Positions 1 through 6,350 of a stretch of 15,192 nucleotides of DNA are shown here, in pieces. Source of the stretch: Firmicutes bacterium ZCTH02-B6 (GTDB taxonomy: Bacteria; Bacillota; Limnochordia; Limnochordales; ZCTH02-B6); assembly GCA_002159155.1 (NCBI GenBank), contig LZRQ01000071.1, positions 1-15,192 of the forward strand, read 5' to 3'. The notes under the pieces are model-generated. The model saw only the letters and a program-made list of their open reading frames with translations, did not search any database and was not told the origin of the DNA. Position 1 is the first letter of the stretch. Each line of letters opens with the position of its first letter. The position numbers and the translations under genes were made by a program.

Positions 1-1
1 G

Positions 2-610
2 GCTTACGTCATCCCCAAAGAGCGCGGCATCGAGATCGACGACGACACCGATTTTCTTTTGGCGGAAACGCTGCTGCGCCGGCGATTGCAGCAGCAAAAG
101 GCGGCGCGGCTTCCCCAACCCCTGGCGGCCATTGTGATGGATTTCGACGGCGTGCTTACCGACAACCGGGTGTGGGTCGATCAAGACGGCCGGGAAGCGG
201 TCAGTTGCCACCGGGGGGACGGGTGGGCGCTGGCGCGGCTCCGAGAGGCCGGCGTCACCCTGCTGGTTCTTACGCTGGAGCAAAGCGCCACGGTCATGCA
301 GCGTTGCCTGAAACTCGGCCTGCCATGCCTCGCTGCCCCCGACGGCAAGTTGCCAGCGCTCTCGCGCTGGCTGTCCCACCACGGCATTGATCCCCAGAAG
401 ACCGTTTACGTGGGCAACGATGCGCCCGACGTGCCGTGCATGCTGTTTTGCGGCTGCGGGATCGCCCCAGCGGACGCCGCTCCGTGTGCCAGGCGGGCGG
501 CGCAGATCGTACTGGATACTCCGGCCGGACGGGGCTGCGTGCGAGAAATTCTCGACTTGATGCAACTTGTGGGGGTGGGACGCGGTGCAGCCGCCGCGCG
601 TCATCGCTGA
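2..610 (+). CDS. CMP-nonulosonate (sialic acid-type) cytidylyltransferase fused to a KdsC-like HAD phosphatase, 5' partial
   Basis: The gene enters from the left edge, so the start is outside the window. The first ~25 visible residues (AYVIPKERGIEIDDDTDF then LLAE) match the C-terminal end of NeuA-type cytidylyltransferases, which activate nonulosonic acids with CTP. From about residue 43 of the fragment a KdsC/CMAS-type HAD phosphatase domain follows: motif I DFDGVLTD (D47, D49), motif II Thr91, motif III Lys116, motif IV GNDAPD (G138-D143), and a GRG-x-VRE tail as in KDO-8-phosphate phosphatases. The catalytic acids of motif I are intact, so the phosphatase may be active. The same fusion order occurs in vertebrate CMAS and some Bacteroides enzymes (family knowledge). 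The 3' end overlaps the synthase gene by 26 bases, indicating one operon. The exact sugar (Neu5Ac, KDN, legionaminate) cannot be read from this fragment. Confidence 0.88.
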   Translation, partial: AYVIPKERGIEIDDDTDFLLAETLLRRRLQQQKAARLPQPLAAIVMDFDGVLTDNRVWVDQDGREAVSCHRGDGWALARLREAGVTLLVLTLEQSATVMQRCLKLGLPCLAAPDGKLPALSRWLSHHGIDPQKTVYVGNDAPDVPCMLFCGCGIAPADAAPCARRAAQIVLDTPAGRGCVREILDLMQLVGVGRGAAAARHR

Positions 611-1460
611 GATCGGCTGCAACCACAGGGGAGAGCTGGGTACGGCCCGGGAGATGGTGCGGGTCGCAGCCTGTTATGCGGGCGTCGACGCCGTCAAGTT
701 TCAGAAGCGCAACCCCCGGGAGTGCTTGACGCCCGAGCAGTACAACGCCCCTCATCCCGTGCCGGCCCACGCGTATGGGCCTACGTATGGGCTGCACCGG
801 GAGCGCCTAGAACTGCCCCTGGCCGCTCACCGGGAGCTCAAAGCACTGTGCGATACGCTGGGCGTGGCGTACAGCGCCAGCGTTTGGGACATGACCAGCG
901 CACGCGAAATTATGAGTCTCGATCCCAGCATGATCAAAGTACCCTCGGCTTGCAATACCCACGGGGACTTGCTGAGGCTGTTGTGCGACGAGTTTGACGG
1001 AGAAATCCACGTCTCGCTCGGCATGACCACCAGGAGGGAAGAAGAGGCGATCGTGAACTTGCTCGCCTCCCGCGGACGGCTGGCCGACGCGGTGCTCTAT
1101 GCCTGTGTCTCAGGCTACCCGGTGTCTTTTGAGGACCTCTCCCTCCTGGAGATCGTGCGTCTGCGGGAGGAGTACGGACGGGACGTAAAGGCCATCGGTT
1201 TCTCCGGTCATCACTTGGGCATCGCCGCCGACATCGCGGCCATGACGCTGGGGGCTGCCGTCATCGAGCGTCATTTCACCCTGGACCGGACTTGGAAAGG
1301 AACGGACCATGCGGCGTCCCTCGAACCCGACGGGCTTAGGCCCCTCGTGCGCGATGTGCGCAACGTGGCCATGGCGCTGGCGCCCAAGCGGTCCGAGCTC
1401 CTGCCCGTGGAGCTCGAGCAGCGGCGCAAGCTCAAGGTAAGGTCCAGCGTGCTCGCCTAA
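585..1460 (+). CDS. NeuB/NANS-family nonulosonic acid synthase lacking the C-terminal SAF domain
   Basis: The family condenses phosphoenolpyruvate with an N-acyl-hexosamine (or its 6-phosphate) to form sialic-acid-type sugars in the cytoplasm. NeuB-barrel signatures are clear: IAEIGCNH (residues 7-14), DAVKFQK (35-41), the SLGMTTR segment, SGHHLGI, and ERHFTLDRTWKGTDHAASLEP-like residues 228-248. The TWKGTDHAASLEP wording resembles animal NANS (TWKGSDHSASLEP), a 9-phosphate synthase, more than classical bacterial NeuB. GTG at 585 was chosen because a G-rich stretch (571-579) sits just upstream; TTG at 567 is in frame and possible. At 291 residues the protein ends where the SAF (antifreeze-like) domain normally begins, so it is shorter than the usual ~340-360. 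The upstream HAD phosphatase could remove a 9-phosphate made by this enzyme. The 3' end overlaps the convergent kinase-like gene by 29 bases. Confidence 0.88.
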   Translation: MQPPRVIAEIGCNHRGELGTAREMVRVAACYAGVDAVKFQKRNPRECLTPEQYNAPHPVPAHAYGPTYGLHRERLELPLAAHRELKALCDTLGVAYSASVWDMTSAREIMSLDPSMIKVPSACNTHGDLLRLLCDEFDGEIHVSLGMTTRREEEAIVNLLASRGRLADAVLYACVSGYPVSFEDLSLLEIVRLREEYGRDVKAIGFSGHHLGIAADIAAMTLGAAVIERHFTLDRTWKGTDHAASLEPDGLRPLVRDVRNVAMALAPKRSELLPVELEQRRKLKVRSSVLA

Positions 1461-2139
1461 GCGCGGCCAGCATTTCCCTGGCGGAGCGGAAGCGCCGGGC
1501 GGGCGATGGATCCGTCGCGGTCGCGAGCACCTCCCAAACGCTTGGACTACTGTGCGGGGAGGAAGCGGGATTCCGCTGGGCCAAGAGCGCAATTTCCCCA
1601 GGCCGGGGGTCTCTGCCCAGCAGCATGGCGGCGCACATGTAGCCGACGCCGTACAGGTCGGTCCGGTCGGTCAAGGGGCCTGTGGCCGTTTCAGGGGCCA
1701 GCTTGGGAGCGACCTTGCCCAGCCGGGGCACCGCCGGCGCGGTTCCGCACGTACCCTTTCTCGAGGCGTGTTGGAAGTCCACGATTTTCAGCCGGCCCCG
1801 CTTGAGGTCGGTGACCAGCACGTTGCCGCTGTGCAGGTCTCCGTGGACGTACCCCGCGCGGTGCACGGCATGCAGGCAGGACAGCATGTTGTGGACAGCC
1901 GCGCGGACAACCGGGAGCGGCAGCGGTCCGTGAAGCTTGATGGCCTGCTTTAGCGACTGCCCGCGCACATAGTTCATCACGATGTAGCTACATCCCCCTT
2001 GCATGAAAAACGCGCGCGGCCTCACAAGGCATGGATGGCGCGGCAGCGCGCGCAGCGCGGCGAACTCGCGTCGAGCCGCAGCGGAGCACCGGTAACGCTT
2101 GACGAAACGGCGGCGCCCGGCTGCAGGATCCCAAGCCAC
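1432..2139 (-). CDS. Small protein-kinase-fold (Ser/Thr kinase-like) protein
   Basis: Numbered from GTG 2139, it shows a beta3-like lysine (FVKRYR, K14), candidate alphaC Glu25, hinge IVMNYVRG, catalytic loop HGDLHSGN (99-106, with D101 and N106), a metal-loop DFQ instead of DFG (121-123), APE (148-150), and the helix-F aspartate in TDLYGVG (D161). The C-terminal ARRFRSAREMLAAL closes a typical bacterial Hanks kinase lobe. There is no membrane or sensor domain. GTG 2139 is the only ATG/GTG/TTG start and has no Shine-Dalgarno sequence. In-frame codons upstream, back to a stop at 2224-2226, still read like a kinase N-lobe (WRLVIARRATTTFVAWD), so the true start may be a CTG at 2217 or 2172. In that segment the glycine-rich loop lacks its glycines. 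It lies downstream of the orphan gene at 2201-3070, probably cotranscribed. Substrate is unknown; a sugar or small-molecule kinase is possible. Confidence 0.8.
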   Translation of the reverse strand: MAWDPAAGRRRFVKRYRCSAAARREFAALRALPRHPCLVRPRAFFMQGGCSYIVMNYVRGQSLKQAIKLHGPLPLPVVRAAVHNMLSCLHAVHRAGYVHGDLHSGNVLVTDLKRGRLKIVDFQHASRKGTCGTAPAVPRLGKVAPKLAPETATGPLTDRTDLYGVGYMCAAMLLGRDPRPGEIALLAQRNPASSPHSSPSVWEVLATATDPSPARRFRSAREMLAALRRARWTLP

Positions 2140-2200
2140 AAAGGTGGTCGTCGCGCGGCGGGCGATAACCAGGCGCCAGCGGACGAGGCGCGGTCGCTGT

Positions 2201-3070
2201 TCAGGGCTGCGGGCCAGCGCCGTTCACCCGGGTCGCGCGTGCCCGCACACGGACGCTCCGGAGCGGGAGCGTTCGCGGCGGTATTGCCCGGTAGGGCATT
2301 GTCTGGCTGGGGGCTGCGCGACTCGAGAGGGCTCGGCTTGGGACGGCGCGGGAGCGGTGTTCCTGGTTACGGTGCGAGTGTGTGGCCGATTGTGCCAGTG
2401 CCCGCTGCAGGCGCCACTGTTCCCGTACCCGGTCCCGCCACCACGCGTGAGGGGAACGCCAGTCGTAGGCATATAAGACGGGCGTGGCCACAAACCGCGG
2501 GCGTTCCGGGACGCGCAGGGACACCCCCGGTGGCAGCACCACTTCGATACCGCGCTGGCGTGCGACCCCCAGAAGGTACTCCAGGGCGGCCCGCTGGCGG
2601 GAGTAGTCCTCATCCCGGTGCCCCTTGTCGCTTCGTTTGGGGTTTACTCCCCACAGCCCGATGACTTGCGCCCCCTCGAGGATCGCCAAGGCGACGAGGT
2701 ACGAGGCGGTGCTGGTGAAACAGCGGCCGAACCGCTTGAGCACGGGCCCAAGGGGGAAAGGGACGCTGGTAGGGATGGCCCGGTGCCGCCGCTGCATATA
2801 CACAGGGCAAGGCAGCGAGGAGAGGTAGCGCCAGTACTCGGGGAAAGTCCGCCGGCCGGGTTTGCGGCTGGCGAGCTGCTGCCGCAGATCCGTCAGCGCG
2901 TGCAGCTCAAACCAGCGGGTGACCCGGGGCGGCTGCCAGCGGCGGCTGGAAAAAGCCCAAATTTCCCAGGTGGGGTCGTTGAACGGCGCCATGACCCGCG
3001 TCGGGCCGCCGCCCACGATGGCCACCTTGCGCGGCGTAGGCTGATCGGCGGCGATGGCAGCAGGGTTCAC
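2201..3070 (-). CDS. Hypothetical Rossmann-like protein with an Arg/Pro pentapeptide-repeat tail
   Basis: GTG 3070 was chosen because a perfect AGGAGG lies eight bases upstream. The 289-residue protein has an N-terminal VAIVGGGPTR (16-25) resembling a nucleotide-binding beta-turn, then DPTWEIWAFSSR and RWFELH, and later a block FTSTASYLVALAILEGAQ (118-135) followed by VIGLWGVN and LEYLLGVARQRGIEVVLP. From memory this architecture recurs in uncharacterised phage and bacterial proteins and loosely recalls the DUF115/MptE-like fold found in flagellin-glycosylation Maf proteins; that comparison is a guess. Residues 240-274 form tandem pentapeptides of the pattern x-R-x-hydrophobic-P, and the tail to 289 is strongly basic. 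The gene is divergent from ctaC and upstream of the kinase-like gene. Proximity to nonulosonate genes permits, but does not show, a role in glycan transfer. Confidence 0.75.
   Translation of the reverse strand: MNPAAIAADQPTPRKVAIVGGGPTRVMAPFNDPTWEIWAFSSRRWQPPRVTRWFELHALTDLRQQLASRKPGRRTFPEYWRYLSSLPCPVYMQRRHRAIPTSVPFPLGPVLKRFGRCFTSTASYLVALAILEGAQVIGLWGVNPKRSDKGHRDEDYSRQRAALEYLLGVARQRGIEVVLPPGVSLRVPERPRFVATPVLYAYDWRSPHAWWRDRVREQWRLQRALAQSATHSHRNQEHRSRAVPSRALSSRAAPSQTMPYRAIPPRTLPLRSVRVRARATRVNGAGPQP
2249..2353 (-). repeat. Imperfect 15-bp tandem repeats encoding x-R-x-hydrophobic-P pentapeptides
   Basis: Read on the minus strand, successive 15-base units encode SRAVP, SRALS, SRAAP, SQTMP, YRAIP, PRTLP and LRSVR with no interruption. 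The phase is constant and codon choice varies between units, which suggests selection on protein pattern or an old expansion rather than very recent slippage. It forms the C-terminal tail of the hypothetical protein. Confidence 0.7.
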
Positions 3071-3078
3071 TTGGTTCG

Positions 3079-3084
3079 CCTCCT
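3079..3084 (-). promoter_or_regulatory. Shine-Dalgarno site fixing the start of the hypothetical gene
   Basis: The minus strand reads AGGAGG, followed by eight bases and GTG at 3070. This excludes the longer frame that opens at 3250, whose extra 60 residues are Pro/Arg-rich and non-conserved in appearance. Confidence 0.8.
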
Positions 3085-3100
3085 CTTGGCTTCTGTGTTG

Positions 3101-3129
3101 TCTATATGCAGTCCCGGGCCGGCCGTCCA
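3101..3129 (-). promoter_or_regulatory. Weak sigma-70-like promoter candidate for the minus-strand gene pair
   Basis: On the minus strand TGGACG (3129-3124) and TATAGA (3106-3101) are separated by 17 bases, each matching four of six consensus bases. It lies about 30 bases upstream of the start codon in an otherwise very GC-rich stretch. The match is weak and unproven. Confidence 0.28.
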
Positions 3130-3241
3130 CGCGGGCCCTTGCCGGCCGGAAGGCGCTGTAGCGCGGCGCGGGACGTGCCAGTTCCAGGGTAGGAGCGGCG
3201 GCGGCAGGAAAATGGGGAGTTGGCGAGAAAGGAAATGGTGT

Positions 3242-3264
3242 TTGTCCCAATCAGTCTGGGACAA
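3242..3264. promoter_or_regulatory. Perfect inverted repeat, candidate operator upstream of the caa3 oxidase operon
   Basis: TTGTCCCA (3242-3249) and TGGGACAA (3257-3264) are perfect reverse complements around a 7-base spacer. The palindrome ACAATTGT (3261-3268) overlaps its right arm, and TTGT-C-ACAA follows at 3265-3273. The cluster is an AT-richer island 44-66 bases before the ctaC start in the divergent intergenic region. No T-tract follows, and no upstream plus-strand gene needs terminating, so a regulator binding site is more likely than a terminator. The regulator is not identifiable. Confidence 0.55.
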
Positions 3265-3307
3265 TTGTCACAACAACCACGGTCAAGATGCGGGTGAGGT
3301 TGCGGAC

Positions 3308-4390
3308 ATGAGACACTTCCGGCATGTGCTACGGCTCGGTCTCGGGGCTGTGGGTGCGGCAGGGGCGGCCTTGCCGGCGGCGGCGGCCGGGCCCCAATAC
3401 TGGCTGGATCCGGCGGGTCCGGTGGCGGCCATGCAGGGGCAGCTCTTCTTGCTGACCCTGTACATCATGCTCGGCATCTTCGTTACGGTGAGCGGAATTC
3501 TCGTATACACCCTAGTGCGCTTCCGGGAGCGTGCGAAAGCGGGTGCTCGCGCGGGTCAGGCAGGAACCGCTGTGCAGCGGGAGACGGCGGCTGCAGCGGA
3601 AGAGGAGCTTCCCCCGCAGATCGAAGGCAACCACAAGCTGGAAGTGGTCTGGACCCTGATTCCGTTCCTGCTGTTGCTGATCATCGCGATTCCTACGGTG
3701 CGCTTGTCCTTTGCCTTGGCCGCGGATCCCGGTGAGGACGCGCTCGAGATTCGGGTCGTGGGCCATCAGTGGTGGTGGGAGTTCGAGTACACCCAGTTGG
3801 GCATCGTGACGGGTAACGAGATCCGTATCCCGGTCGGGCGGCCGGTTCGGCTGATTATCCAAACCGATGACGTCATCCACAAGTTCTGGGTGCCCAAACT
3901 AGCCGGCAAGATGGATGCGATCCCCGGCCGCACCAACCAGATGTGGCTGCAGGCCGACGAACCTGGAGTCTATTACGGCCAGTGCGCTGAACTGTGCGGT
4001 ACACACCACGCCAACATGCGCATGCGAGTCGTAGCGTTGCCTCCGGCCGAGTTTGACGCCTGGGCGGCAAACTGGGGCCGTGGGCCGGTGGTGGAGAGCG
4101 AAGCGCAGCTGGCGGCGGTCGAGCGCGGGCGGCAGGTGTTTGAGACTCGCGCCTGCTTCGCATGCCACACCATCGAAGGGACGGCTGCCCAGGGCACGGC
4201 TGGGCCCAACCTGACCGACATCGGCGCCAGGACGACCATCGCCGCGGGCATCTTGGACAACACGCCGGAGAACCTGGCGCGTTGGATTTCCGATCCCCAG
4301 GCCATCAAGCCCGGATCGCTCATGCCGCGGGTTGGCCTGACGCCGGATGAGCTCCAGGATGTGGTGGCTTTCCTGACGAGCTTGCGGTAG
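3308..4390 (+). CDS. ctaC: caa3-type cytochrome c oxidase subunit II with fused cytochrome c domain
   Basis: This subunit accepts electrons and passes them to subunit I on the outer face of the membrane. The 360 residues comprise a signal peptide (to about residue 27, AAAA-G, with no lipobox cysteine, unlike Bacillus CtaC), membrane helices near 45-70 and 112-134, and an Ala/Glu-rich loop between them. The cupredoxin domain has VVGHQWWWEFEY (150-161) and CuA ligands H191, C226, C230, H234 and M237, with E228 as the bridging position. A C-terminal class I cytochrome c carries CxxCH at 283-287 and the likely axial Met339 (GSLMP). ATG 3308 is preceded by GGTGAGG; the open frame continues far upstream only because of GC bias. 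It is the first gene of the oxidase operon, divergent from the hypothetical gene and preceded by the inverted repeat at 3242-3264. Confidence 0.96.
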   Translation: MRHFRHVLRLGLGAVGAAGAALPAAAAGPQYWLDPAGPVAAMQGQLFLLTLYIMLGIFVTVSGILVYTLVRFRERAKAGARAGQAGTAVQRETAAAAEEELPPQIEGNHKLEVVWTLIPFLLLLIIAIPTVRLSFALAADPGEDALEIRVVGHQWWWEFEYTQLGIVTGNEIRIPVGRPVRLIIQTDDVIHKFWVPKLAGKMDAIPGRTNQMWLQADEPGVYYGQCAELCGTHHANMRMRVVALPPAEFDAWAANWGRGPVVESEAQLAAVERGRQVFETRACFACHTIEGTAAQGTAGPNLTDIGARTTIAAGILDNTPENLARWISDPQAIKPGSLMPRVGLTPDELQDVVAFLTSLR

Positions 4391-4423
4391 GTGGAGAGTT
4401 GGCGCTGGTCTGAGGTCGCGGGT

Positions 4424-4442
4424 GCACCGCGGCCTCCGGTGC
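4424..4442 (+). other. Small hairpin between ctaC and ctaD
   Basis: GCACCG (4424-4429) pairs with CGGTGC (4437-4442) across a 7-base loop, about 30 bases upstream of ctaD. There is no T-tract, so an mRNA-processing or stability hairpin is more plausible than a terminator. It may be incidental in GC-rich DNA. Confidence 0.3.
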
Positions 4443-4472
4443 GGGAAACACGGGTGCAGAGGGGTATTGGTT

Positions 4473-6350
4473 ATGGCGACGATGACCGCGGAGCGTTCCT
4501 TTTGGCAGGCGTTGCCCAAGCCCAAGGCTGAGACGGGTTTCTGGAGCTGGGTGACGACCGTCGATCACAAGCGCATCGGTATTATGTACTTCTGGACCTC
4601 CATCGCCTTCTTCCTAATTGGCGGCATCGAGGCCCTGCTCATGAGGCTGCAGCTGGCGGGACCCAACCAAAACATCATCGGGCCCGACTTGTTCAACCAG
4701 CTGTTCACCATGCACGCGACGACCATGATCTTTCTCGCGATCATGCCCTTGACCGCGAGCTTCTTCAACTACTTCATCCCGCTGCTCATCGGGGCGCGGG
4801 ACGTCGCGTTTCCGAAACTCAACGCTTTCAGCTACTGGATGTTCCTGTTGGGGGGCATCTTCCTCAATTCCAGCTGGTTTTTGGGTGGCCCGTCGGACGC
4901 CGGCTGGTTCGGGTATCCCAACTACAGCTTGAAGCACTTCAACCCCGGGTTCGGTGTGGACTTCTGGATCATCGGACTGCTGTTGACGGGCATCGGGACC
5001 CTGGTGTCGGGATTCAACTTCATCGTCACCATTCTGAACATGCGGGCGCCCGGCATGAGCCTCATGCGGCTGCCGATGTTCGCCTGGGCCACGATGGTGA
5101 CGTCGTTTCTGATCGTCTTCTCGTTCCCGGTCATCACGGTCGCGCTGCTGTTGAGCTTGTTTGACCGGATGTTTGGTACACTTCTGTTCGACATTTTCGC
5201 TGGCTCGGATCTGACGGTATATCACCACCTCTTCTGGGTGTTTGGCCACCCGGAGGTGTACATCATCGTCCTGCCGGCCATGGGCATCGTCTCGGAGATT
5301 CTGCCGGTCTTTTCCCGCAAGCCGCTGTTTGGCTACTCGGTCATGGTGTTTTCCACCATGCTGATCGGCTTTGTCGGCTTCGGCGTATGGTCGCACCACC
5401 TGTTCACGGTGGGCATGGGGCCGGTGGTCAACACGGTGTTTGCCCTGGCCACCATGATCATCGCGGTGCCTACGGGCATCAAGATGTTCAACTGGATTGG
5501 CACCCTCTACGGCGGCCGTATTCGTTTCACGGCCGCGATGATGTATGCTCTCGGGTTCTTGGCCTTGTTCCTCATCGGTGGCCTGACTGGCGTCATGCTG
5601 TCTGCGGCGCCCAGCAATACCCAGATCCACCACACCTACTTCGTGGTCGGGCACTTCCACTATGTCATGATCGGCGGCGCCCTGTTTTCGCTCATCGCGG
5701 CCATCCACTATTGGGCGCCTAAGATGTTTGGGCGCATGCTAGACGAGCGGCTGGGCAAGATTGGCTTTTGGTCGCTGTTTGTCGGGTTTAACCTGACGTT
5801 TTTCCCGATGAACGTCCTGGGTGTGCTGGGGATGCCCCGTCGTATCTACACCTACGACGCCGGCATGGGCTTCGACATCTGGAACGCCGTCTCGACTCTC
5901 GGGGCTCTCATCATGGGGTTGAGCATCCTGATCACGCTCTACAACCTGCTGATGAGCCTGCGGCGGGGTGAGCCGGCGCCGGCGGACCCGTGGGATGGCC
6001 GCACCCTGGAGTGGACCATCCCGTCCCCTGTTCCTGAGTACAATTTTGCTCGGATCCCGCACGTGACGAGCCGGGATGAGCTGTGGGTCCGCAAGCACCC
6101 GCAGCTGGCCCACGGTGCAGCTGTGCAGACCGCGGCCGCGGCCGAGGAGGCGCCCGAAGAAGTCATCGTCATGCCTGGGGGTACGTACATGCCGGTCCTG
6201 ACGGCCCTGGGGCTGTTTGTGGGTGCGTACGGGCTCCTGTATTACATGCCCGTGTTCTGGGGCGGTGTGGCCGTCGCACTGCTAAGCCTCGTGGGCTGGG
6301 CCCTTGAGGGCGACAACCTGCGGACCATCCGGCCTGGAGGGAGCCACTGA
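4473..6350 (+). CDS. ctaD: caa3-type cytochrome c oxidase subunit I
   Basis: This catalytic subunit reduces O2 to water and pumps protons. The 625 residues match the Bacillus-type length. All ligands are visible: H81 and H396 for the low-spin haem, H394 for haem a3, and H259, H308 and H309 for CuB, with Y263 in HPEVY able to cross-link to H259. D110 (ARDVAFPKLNAFSYW) and E261 mark a D-channel, and T334/K337 (AVPTGIK) a K-channel, giving an A1-type enzyme. Helices continue in a C-terminal extension (about 572-612) after an Ala/Glu-rich linker, as in other caa3 subunit I proteins. ATG 4473 follows a GAGGGG motif; the frame is open from 4422 but that extension is unconvincing. The stop overlaps the ctaE start by one base. 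Confidence 0.97.
   Translation: MATMTAERSFWQALPKPKAETGFWSWVTTVDHKRIGIMYFWTSIAFFLIGGIEALLMRLQLAGPNQNIIGPDLFNQLFTMHATTMIFLAIMPLTASFFNYFIPLLIGARDVAFPKLNAFSYWMFLLGGIFLNSSWFLGGPSDAGWFGYPNYSLKHFNPGFGVDFWIIGLLLTGIGTLVSGFNFIVTILNMRAPGMSLMRLPMFAWATMVTSFLIVFSFPVITVALLLSLFDRMFGTLLFDIFAGSDLTVYHHLFWVFGHPEVYIIVLPAMGIVSEILPVFSRKPLFGYSVMVFSTMLIGFVGFGVWSHHLFTVGMGPVVNTVFALATMIIAVPTGIKMFNWIGTLYGGRIRFTAAMMYALGFLALFLIGGLTGVMLSAAPSNTQIHHTYFVVGHFHYVMIGGALFSLIAAIHYWAPKMFGRMLDERLGKIGFWSLFVGFNLTFFPMNVLGVLGMPRRIYTYDAGMGFDIWNAVSTLGALIMGLSILITLYNLLMSLRRGEPAPADPWDGRTLEWTIPSPVPEYNFARIPHVTSRDELWVRKHPQLAHGAAVQTAAAAEEAPEEVIVMPGGTYMPVLTALGLFVGAYGLLYYMPVFWGGVAVALLSLVGWALEGDNLRTIRPGGSH

Noticed and set aside
2618..3307. Long N-terminal extension of subunit II in the open frame
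   Set aside because: It lies antisense to the hypothetical minus-strand gene and crosses the divergent intergenic region; the signal peptide and ribosome site place the start at 3308.
3071..3307. Exact -10/-35 promoter for ctaC
   Set aside because: TTGTCA at 3265 is a good -35 but no acceptable -10 follows at 16-18 bases, so I did not assign a promoter.
4614..5708. Open frame of 364 codons on the minus strand
   Set aside because: It is the antisense shadow of ctaD; the composition (His/Asp/Glu/Arg-rich, no fold motifs) reflects reverse-complement codon bias.
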